This document shows positions 6,978 to 12,772 of a stretch of DNA of 12,772 nucleotides, in pieces (the first letter of the stretch is position 1; the number at the start of each line of letters is the position of its first letter). The stretch comes from Planctomycetota bacterium (GTDB lineage Bacteria; Planctomycetota; Phycisphaerae; WQYP01): positions 1-12,772 of the forward strand of contig JAKAZF010000024.1 of the NCBI GenBank assembly GCA_021826605.1, read 5' to 3'. Under the pieces are notes generated by a model. The model searched no databases and was not told the DNA's origin. It saw only the letters and a program-made list of their open reading frames with translations. The position numbers were made by a program, and so were the translations under genes.

Positions 6978-7925
6978 ATGAGCAGCATTGAATTACCCAT
7001 CCGTCATCGCATCATCGCTCGGCCGCGTTCGCCATTGCGCCTGGCACTGGACCGCTTCCTGGCCAATCGCCTGGCGGTTGCGGGACTTATCGGCATGTGC
7101 TTTTTTGTGCTGGCCTGTTACGGATCATTGCCTTGGACGCTGCATACATTTAATCACCAGGATCTCCGGGAGGCGCTGGCGCCGCCGTCGTGGCAACATT
7201 GGATGGGTACGGATGCCTTGGGGCGGGATTTGCTTTCACGCTTCTTGCTGGGTGGGGCCATTTCACTGCTGATCGGGATATTTTCGGCGCTGGTTGCGGT
7301 GGGAATCGGATTAAGTGTGGGTCTGGTATCCGGATATGCGGGCGGGCGGCTTGATGCGCTGCTGATGCGCGGCGTGGATGTGCTGTATGGTTTACCTTAC
7401 ATTCTACTGGTCATTCTGCTGCGGGTGGCGCTGGTAGATCGAATAGCCCATTTTTTCAATGCTACCGGATTGCCGCACGCCCAAGGCCTGGCGGGAATTG
7501 TGGTGCTCCTGGTGGGCATCGGCGGCGTAAGCTGGCTGACCATGGCCCGTGTGATTCGCAGCCAGACCATGAGCCTGGTCAATCAACCGTTTGTGGAAGC
7601 GGCACGCGCTACCGGTGCCAAACCATCGCGCATTCTGCTGCGGCACATCCTGCCCAATCTTATCGGTTCGGTCGCGGTCTATGCCGCGTTGACCGTTCCC
7701 AATGCGATTCTGGCAGAATCATTTTTGAGTTTTCTGGGGTTAGGTGTCCAGCCACCGGTGCCGACATGGGGAAATCTTGCGGCTTCGGGCGTGGAGGCGA
7801 TCAATCCGATCCATACGCAATGGTGGCTGATTACCTGGCCCTGTGTCGGCTTGACGCTGGCGCTGTTATGCTTAAATTTTCTCGGTGACGCCCTGCGCGA
7901 TGCATTGGACGTGCGAACGCGATAG
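6978..7925 (+). CDS. ABC importer permease, DppC/OppC type (first C-type subunit)
   Basis: This inner-membrane permease of a Dpp/Opp-type importer has 315 residues. After a basic cytoplasmic N-terminus, helix 1 spans about 33-50. A periplasmic loop carries the family's HWMGTDALGRDLLSR (74-88). The remaining helices run from about 92 to 306. The coupling (EAA) loop that docks the ATPase is at 205-227 (FVEAARATGAKPSRILLRHILPN), and SFLGLGVQPP (251-260) is the typical late segment. A roughly 20-residue stretch at 153-172 looks like a small extra loop. No good ribosome site precedes the ATG, so translation may depend on read-through from gltA or be weak. It is complete and is one of two C-type permeases in this cluster. 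Whether it pairs with the B-type subunit here is unknown. Confidence 0.9.
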   Translation: MSSIELPIRHRIIARPRSPLRLALDRFLANRLAVAGLIGMCFFVLACYGSLPWTLHTFNHQDLREALAPPSWQHWMGTDALGRDLLSRFLLGGAISLLIGIFSALVAVGIGLSVGLVSGYAGGRLDALLMRGVDVLYGLPYILLVILLRVALVDRIAHFFNATGLPHAQGLAGIVVLLVGIGGVSWLTMARVIRSQTMSLVNQPFVEAARATGAKPSRILLRHILPNLIGSVAVYAALTVPNAILAESFLSFLGLGVQPPVPTWGNLAASGVEAINPIHTQWWLITWPCVGLTLALLCLNFLGDALRDALDVRTR

Positions 7926-7990
7926 AATTCACGGCGTATAAATGTTGCGATCGGCCCGTTCCGGCCGGCGCTGTGCAAACAGGTGAATCA

Positions 7991-9847
7991 ATGGATAATC
8001 GCTTTACGCTCAAAGATTTCATTTTCACTGTTCTATTGCTGCTGATCATTGGCGCGGCCGTCATGGCGATGGCGCAATTCAATTATGTCAATAAACAGGT
8101 CATTGCATTATCCGGCCAAATAAAAACCCTTAATCAGCAGCAGTTGGACCAAACACAGATCCTGCAGCAAATTCTCCGTCACGGCCTGAAGTTGCAATCC
8201 GGCAAGGTGCGGGGCACGACCGCGTCGCAAAAAGATATTCGTGAAACCCTCCCGGACGGCACCCATTATGTCTGCTATCCCAATCCACCGATGCTGCCGC
8301 ACAATCCATATTCCCGTCCCGATTACGCCCGTGGCGATTGGCTGGTGGAGAATCTTGGTGAAAATCCGCACACGCTGACACCATTTGTGTCACGTGATGA
8401 GGGTGCCTCGGTCGTGCAAGGCTGGGTCCAGGAATCGCTGCTTTCGCGTGATCCAATCACACTCAAATGGGAGCCGTGGTTGGCCCGAAGTTACCGCATT
8501 TCCCCCAACGGCCTGAAGATCACGTTCAAAATTCGCCGGCGGGCGTGTTTCAGCAATGGGCATCCCGTTACCGCGCAGGATGTGCTGTTCAGCTACAACA
8601 CCATGATGAACCCCGGCGTGGATGATGCGCCTCAACGGGTTTACTTTAATGATGTAAAATCCTGCCGCGCCGTGGGCCAACGTACCGTTATCTTTACCTT
8701 TAAACATCCGTATTTTAAGTCGCTGGAAGTGGTGGGAGGCTTGAGCATCCTGCCGGAAAGCGTGTATCAATTTAAAAAGGCCGGTGAGTTCAACAAACGC
8801 GGTCGCTTGCTGGTAGGCAGCGGCCCATACCTGTTTGATAAATGGACCAGCGGTGAAATTGTGCTGGTGCGTAATCCGCGTTACTGGGGGCCCTTGCCGA
8901 CATTCAACCGTATTATTTATCGGTTTATCCAGAATCCCCAGGCCGCCCTGCAGGCATTTCTTGCCGGGCAATTGGATACCGATCCCCCGGAGCCTTCCCA
9001 GTGGATTAAATACACCAAGCAACCGGGATTTGCCAAAAGCCATCACTGCTACAAATTTCTGACGCCTGCGGCGGGTTATATGTTTGTTTGCTGGAATCTC
9101 AAAAAGCCGGAATTTAAGGATCGCCTCACCCGCACCGCCCTGTGTATGCTGGTGGATCGCAACGCCATTATCAAAACTTTTTTGCACGGTCTGGCCCAGC
9201 CGATGACCGGTCCCTTTAATCCGCTTTCCCCGCAGAATAATCCCAAGGTTAAACCGATTTCCTATGACCCGGCAAAGGCCAGGGCGCTTTTGCAGCGGGC
9301 CGGCTGGAAAATGGGAACGGACGGCATCCTGCAGCGGAACGGCAAGCCCTTTAAGTTTCAGATCCTGTTGCCCTCGCGCGAACCGCTGATCCAGAACATC
9401 TGTGTTTATATGAAACAGCAATTTGCTAAAGCCGGCATTGATATGAGCGTGCAGCCGCTGGAATTTTCCGTGATGATTGAAAAAATTGATAACCGCCAGT
9501 TCTCTTCGTACTTTCTGGGATGGAGCGGCGGCATTGAAAATGATCCCTATCAGATTTGGGATTCCGCCAGTTACGCGGACAAGGGTAGTAACGCCGGAGA
9601 CTTTGACAATGCGCAGGCGGATAAGCTCATTTCCCAGGGTCGCCGTGAAATGAATACGGCCAAGCGCATGGCGATATGGCATAAATTTCAGGCCATTGTT
9701 TACCGCCAGCAGCCCTATATGTTTTTGTTTACGTCGGAAGCGCTGATGTTTATCAATCAGCGCTTTCATAATACCGCCCCGGTGGGCAAGTATGGGCCGC
9801 TGGAAGCAAACTGGTTTGTGCCCGCCAAACTTCAGAAGTATCAGTAA
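7991..9847 (+). CDS. ABC importer solute-binding protein (SBP_bac_5), membrane-anchored
   Basis: This binding protein captures the substrate, most likely peptides, and delivers it to the permeases. ATG 7991 is chosen because AGGTG lies five bases upstream; an in-frame GTG at 7973 lacks such a site. The 618-residue product begins with a basic/acidic decapeptide and one helix (about 10-30). A polar Gln/Leu-rich stretch with heptad-like spacing (about 32-65) looks like a coiled-coil stalk. There is no lipobox cysteine or signal-peptidase site. The SBP_bac_5 fold begins near 105; its signature is around 158-202 (PITLKWEPWLARSY, then SNGHPVTAQDVLFSY). The fold continues to the C-terminus, with the family's YDPAKARALLQRAGW near 420. 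It lies between a C-type and a B-type permease. A small GC hairpin (CGGCC 7952-7956 with GGCCG 7963-7967) precedes it. Oligosaccharide or metal binding is possible but less likely. Confidence 0.9.
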   Translation: MDNRFTLKDFIFTVLLLLIIGAAVMAMAQFNYVNKQVIALSGQIKTLNQQQLDQTQILQQILRHGLKLQSGKVRGTTASQKDIRETLPDGTHYVCYPNPPMLPHNPYSRPDYARGDWLVENLGENPHTLTPFVSRDEGASVVQGWVQESLLSRDPITLKWEPWLARSYRISPNGLKITFKIRRRACFSNGHPVTAQDVLFSYNTMMNPGVDDAPQRVYFNDVKSCRAVGQRTVIFTFKHPYFKSLEVVGGLSILPESVYQFKKAGEFNKRGRLLVGSGPYLFDKWTSGEIVLVRNPRYWGPLPTFNRIIYRFIQNPQAALQAFLAGQLDTDPPEPSQWIKYTKQPGFAKSHHCYKFLTPAAGYMFVCWNLKKPEFKDRLTRTALCMLVDRNAIIKTFLHGLAQPMTGPFNPLSPQNNPKVKPISYDPAKARALLQRAGWKMGTDGILQRNGKPFKFQILLPSREPLIQNICVYMKQQFAKAGIDMSVQPLEFSVMIEKIDNRQFSSYFLGWSGGIENDPYQIWDSASYADKGSNAGDFDNAQADKLISQGRREMNTAKRMAIWHKFQAIVYRQQPYMFLFTSEALMFINQRFHNTAPVGKYGPLEANWFVPAKLQKYQ

Positions 9848-9898
9848 GTGGCCCGCAGCCGTGGTGACGCGGTTGTCGCAACAAGATGGAATTCAGGC

Positions 9899-10909
9899 AT
9901 GACAACCTATATTATCCGCCGGCTGCTGCTGATGATTCCCACGCTGCTGGGTATGACGTTCATGCTTTTTGCGGTGGTGCGGTTTGCCCCGGGCCTGACC
10001 ACTTCCGGGGGGCAGGTTTCCGGGGGGATTATGCAATCCCGGCAGGCCCAGAAGCAGGAACAGCAGATCATGGAGCGCCGGCTGCATCTGGTGGATAAAA
10101 ACGGTCACCCGATCAATCTGGCCATGCAATATTTTCTCTGGCTTAAAAGCACCTGTGAAGGACATCTCGGCACATCCCTTGTATATCAGGAACCGGTCCT
10201 GACGCTCATTGAACAACGGCTGCCCGTGACACTGACCATCAATGCCATCGCCATGGCAGTCATTTATCTGGTATCCCTTCCCGGGGGGCTGATAACGGCG
10301 CTGAACCAGGGGCGATTTATTGATAAGGGATATGGCTTTTTTTCTCTGGCGCTGTATTCGCTGCCGGTGATCTGGTTGGGATCAACGCTGTTGGGGTTTT
10401 TTGCCAATCCACAATATTTCAACTGGTTTCCGTCAGCAGGACTTCATTCCACCAATACGGGAAACATGACATTTTTCCGTTACATCGCCGATTATCTTTA
10501 TCATATTGTTCTGCCGATTGTCTGTTCGGTTTACGGCGGATTCGCCTTTTTAAGTAAACAGATTCGCGGATCAATACTGGAAAATCTGCAGCAGGATTAT
10601 GTGCGGACCGCCCGGGCCAAGGGCCTGCCGGAGTCCACCGTGCTGGTAAGGCACGTCTTCCGGAACAGTCTTTTGAATCTTATCACGCTCACTGGAATGT
10701 CGCTGCCGGGCTTGCTGGGCGGGTCGGTTATTATCGAGCAGATTTTTTCCATCAACGGCATGGGTCGCCTGGCGTATACATCAACGCTGTCGCGTGATCT
10801 GCCGGTGATTCAGGATCTGGCCCTGGTGGGGTCGGTGTTGACGCTGCTATGTTATCTTGCTGTGGATATATGTTATCATCTGGCTGACCCGCGGGTGATC
10901 TATGACTGA
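9899..10909 (+). CDS. ABC importer permease, DppB/OppB/YejB type
   Basis: This is the B-type inner-membrane subunit of the peptide-type importer. The chosen ATG at 9899 gives 336 residues and the canonical start MTTYIIRRLLLMIPTLLG. An in-frame GTG at 9848, right after the preceding stop, would add 17 polar residues unlike the family. Helix 1 spans about 9-27 and is followed by a long periplasmic segment (30-107) containing the conserved HLGTSLVYQEPV (89-100). Core helices lie at about 112-325. The EAA loop is at 233-256 (DYVRTARAKGLPESTVLVRHVFRN), and the typical IIEQIFSINGMG follows (278-289). The last codons overlap the next permease gene by eight bases, so the two are probably translationally coupled and form the heterodimeric channel. 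The 51-bp gap after the binding protein has no terminator-like hairpin. Confidence 0.92.
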   Translation: MTTYIIRRLLLMIPTLLGMTFMLFAVVRFAPGLTTSGGQVSGGIMQSRQAQKQEQQIMERRLHLVDKNGHPINLAMQYFLWLKSTCEGHLGTSLVYQEPVLTLIEQRLPVTLTINAIAMAVIYLVSLPGGLITALNQGRFIDKGYGFFSLALYSLPVIWLGSTLLGFFANPQYFNWFPSAGLHSTNTGNMTFFRYIADYLYHIVLPIVCSVYGGFAFLSKQIRGSILENLQQDYVRTARAKGLPESTVLVRHVFRNSLLNLITLTGMSLPGLLGGSVIIEQIFSINGMGRLAYTSTLSRDLPVIQDLALVGSVLTLLCYLAVDICYHLADPRVIYD

Positions 10910-12143
10910 TCTGACACTTTCGCCGATGAACCAGCCGGTGCTGCCCGCACCGCGACCGTATTGGGGCTGGGTGGCGGCACGCCTGTTTCGTCCGCTGCTG
11001 GTGCGGCTATGCGCGGCGTATCTGGCGGTGCTGGTGATCATTGCGCTGTTGGTGCCGCTGATTGCCAACGGACAACCTTACACCTGCGTAGTCCCGGCCG
11101 TCGCCGGTCATGCCGCCATACGCGAATATCCCCTGTTTCGCGACCTTAGCAGCGTGGATTTGATTTTACTGCTTGTGGCGGGTGCCCTGGCGGCGCAGGG
11201 CGTTATTATGAGCAGGTCACGGCGACTTTCTGGACCGCAACGCCTGATGCGCCGCCGCATCGGAGCAGTTGTGATCACAGGTATTACCATTCTCGCCGGC
11301 TCATTGATTGCCGCGCTGCACTCTAATCGGCTGGATGCGACCAATTATCGCAGTCTGGCCCGGCACGGCGTGATTACCCATGCCGTGTTTCCGCCGGTGC
11401 GCTGGGGTTTTGCGGAAATGGAGCCGTTGAGCAAAGGATTGATCAATCAACTTCCATCCCGCCGGCATTGGCTGGGCACGGATGGCGACGGGCGCGATGA
11501 ACTTTCCCGCTTGCTCTGGGGTGCGCGCATTGCCATGGGGGTAGGATTTGTCAGCCAGATCATTGCCTTGGCCATGGGAATTGTGGTGGGCGCGCTGACG
11601 GGCTATTTCGGTGGAATATTTGATATTATCCTGATGAGACTGGTGGAAATGGTTGAATCCATACCCACCTTTTTTCTGATCCTGACTTTTGTCGCCGTTT
11701 ATGGGCGGCATATTCTCGATATCATGGTCATTATCGGCGTTACCAGTTGGACCGGATATGCGCGGCTGCTGCGGGCGGAATTTTTCCGCATTCGTAACTT
11801 GGATTATGTGCTGGCAGCGCAAGGAACCGGTATGCCGCTGTGGAGGGTGCTTTTCAAACACATGCTGCCCAACGGCGTTACACCCGTGCTGGTCTCCGCT
11901 GGTTTTGGCCTGGCCGGTGCTGTGACCATTGAAGCCTCTTTAAGTTATCTGGGAGTGGGCGTGCAGCCCCCGACGGCTTCATGGGGGTCCATGCTTAATT
12001 CCGCCGGTAATCCGGCAACCATATTTCGGTGGTGGCAGGCATTGGGGCCGGGAATGCTGATATTCATTACTGTTCTGGCGTTTAATCTTTTTGCCGAATC
12101 CCTGCGCGACGCCATTGATCCCACCACGATGGGACGGAGGTAA
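10902..12143 (+). CDS. ABC importer permease, DppC/YejE type, with an enlarged N-terminal half
   Basis: This is the second C-type permease; it starts inside the B-type gene (ATG 10902) and is probably its partner. At 413 residues it is about 100 longer than the first C-type permease. Helix 1 is at about 33-54. Two extra predicted helices follow, 85-104 and 119-139, separated by a strongly basic loop ([16 protein letters not shown]). Only then comes the periplasmic segment with [15 protein letters not shown] (189-203). The core from 205 onward is standard, with the EAA loop at 302-324 ([23 protein letters not shown]) and [10 protein letters not shown] at 348-357. The basic loop fits the positive-inside rule and supports the two extra helices being real. 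The gene ends five bases before the ATPase start. What the extra helices do is unknown. Confidence 0.9.
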   Translation: MTDLTLSPMNQPVLPAPRPYWGWVAARLFRPLLVRLCAAYLAVLVIIALLVPLIANGQPYTCVVPAVAGHAAIREYPLFRDLSSVDLILLLVAGALAAQGVIMSRSRRLSGPQRLMRRRIGAVVITGITILAGSLIAALHSNRLDATNYRSLARHGVITHAVFPPVRWGFAEMEPLSKGLINQLPSRRHWLGTDGDGRDELSRLLWGARIAMGVGFVSQIIALAMGIVVGALTGYFGGIFDIILMRLVEMVESIPTFFLILTFVAVYGRHILDIMVIIGVTSWTGYARLLRAEFFRIRNLDYVLAAQGTGMPLWRVLFKHMLPNGVTPVLVSAGFGLAGAVTIEASLSYLGVGVQPPTASWGSMLNSAGNPATIFRWWQALGPGMLIFITVLAFNLFAESLRDAIDPTTMGRR

Positions 12144-12148
12144 ATGCC

Positions 12149-12772
12149 ATGATACAAGATTCTGCCACTGCGGCTGAACCGCTGTTGACCGTCCGCAACC
12201 TGATCACGCGATTTAATACCCCCGCGGGCATATTCAACGCGGTAGATGGGATTTCCTTTTCCATTTATCCGGGGCAAACGCTGGCCCTGGTGGGTGAAAG
12301 TGGTTGCGGAAAAAGTGTCACCGCGCTGTCAGTGATGCGACTGGTTACGGAGCCGGGTCGCATTGTTGGCGGTCAGATTATTTTGGGGAACCGCGATGTG
12401 TTATCCATCACCGAAGCCCAGATGCGGCGCGTGCGTGGCGGAAAAATCGCGATGATTTTTCAGGAACCCATGACCAGCCTCAACCCGGTATTTACCATTG
12501 GCTTTCAGATTGTCGAAGCCATTCAGTTGCATCAGAAAGTTTCCAATTCCCAGGCGTATGGCATTGCTGAAACTGCACTGCAGCGCGTGGGCGTGGCGGA
12601 CGCGGGCCGACGGCTGCGGGATTATCCGCATCAGATGTCCGGCGGTATGAAACAGCGCGTGATGATAGCTATGGCCCTGGCGTGCAATCCGTCGCTTCTA
12701 ATTGCCGATGAACCCACGACCGCATTGGACGTCACGATTCAAGCTCAAATACTGGAATTGCTGGGTGAAGTG
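12149..12772 (+). CDS. ABC importer ATP-binding protein, DppD/OppD type (3' end cut by window)
   Basis: The ATPase subunit powers the importer from the cytoplasmic face; 208 codons are present and the frame is open at the right edge. An ideal GGAGGT (12136-12141) lies seven bases before ATG 12149. An earlier ATG at 12144 reads only two codons. Visible motifs are Walker A GESGCGKS (49-56), Q-loop [10 protein letters not shown] (104-113), ABC signature MSGGMKQ (163-169), and Walker B with catalytic glutamate and D-loop, [12 protein letters not shown] (183-194). The [10 protein letters not shown] sequence is typical of the peptide/nickel-type ATPases. All catalytic residues are intact. It follows the C-type permease by five bases and is clearly in the same operon. 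Whether it is a single DppD, or a Yej-type fused double ATPase, or is followed by a DppF, lies outside the window. Confidence 0.95.
   Translation, partial: MIQDSATAAEPLLTVRNLITRFNTPAGIFNAVDGISFSIYPGQTLALVGESGCGKSVTALSVMRLVTEPGRIVGGQIILGNRDVLSITEAQMRRVRGGKIAMIFQEPMTSLNPVFTIGFQIVEAIQLHQKVSNSQAYGIAETALQRVGVADAGRRLRDYPHQMSGGMKQRVMIAMALACNPSLLIADEPTTALDVTIQAQILELLGEV

Noticed and set aside
8390..9769. A 459-codon open frame on the minus strand opposite the binding-protein gene
   Set aside because: It lies wholly inside a well-supported SBP_bac_5 gene, has no recognisable domain or ribosome site, and its composition looks like a codon-bias shadow.
9872..9882. Eleven-base GTTGTCGCAAC, found inverted at 1174-1184, both in intergenic gaps
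   Set aside because: Matches of 11 bases are expected many times by chance in a window this size, and the flanks do not match.
9848..9898. GTG start for the B-type permease directly after the binding-protein stop
   Set aside because: It adds 17 polar residues not seen in the family; ATG 9899 gives the canonical MTTYIIRRLL start.
11301..11861. A 186-codon minus-strand open frame opposite the second C-type permease
   Set aside because: It is a shadow of a strongly supported permease gene, with no ribosome site and no family resemblance.

Overview
The window (about 12.8 kb, moderately GC-rich, densely coding) looks like ordinary chromosome from a Gram-negative bacterium. It has an outer-membrane-type beta-barrel protein ending in phenylalanine, a type II (Gram-negative-type) citrate synthase, and a large ABC peptide-type importer. 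The extended importer subunits and the transmembrane-anchored binding protein remind me of Planctomycetota (perhaps Phycisphaerae). That is an impression from family style, not a demonstrated placement.

Left part (1-3129): the last 45 codons of a sensor histidine kinase run rightward and meet a leftward block of three genes. In transcription order these are a GH16 endo-glucanase-type hydrolase (3129-2266), argC for arginine biosynthesis (2208-1192, with a perfect TATAAT just upstream) and a secreted beta-barrel protein (1119-136). The stop codons of the kinase and the barrel protein overlap.

Middle (3302-6938): divergent from GH16 is a Kef/CPA2-type cation:proton antiporter fused to two USP-like cytoplasmic domains. 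Next, 205 bp further on, is gltA (citrate synthase). The gap before gltA holds a GC-rich nested inverted repeat and a possible weak promoter. A hairpin sits across the gltA stop codon.

Right part (6978-12772): a same-strand ABC import cluster in the order C-type permease 1, solute-binding protein (SBP_bac_5), B-type permease, C-type permease 2, ATPase (cut by the window edge). The family (Dpp/Opp/Yej) usually imports peptides. Three things depart from the textbook A-B-C-D-F layout: a second, complete C-type permease sits before the binding protein; the binding protein carries an N-terminal transmembrane anchor plus coiled-coil stalk instead of a lipobox; and C-type permease 2 has about 85 extra residues forming two predicted helices.

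I found no RNA genes, CRISPR array, insertion sequence or phage/defence genes. No convincing new system is visible. The most distinctive part is the architecture of the ABC importer.
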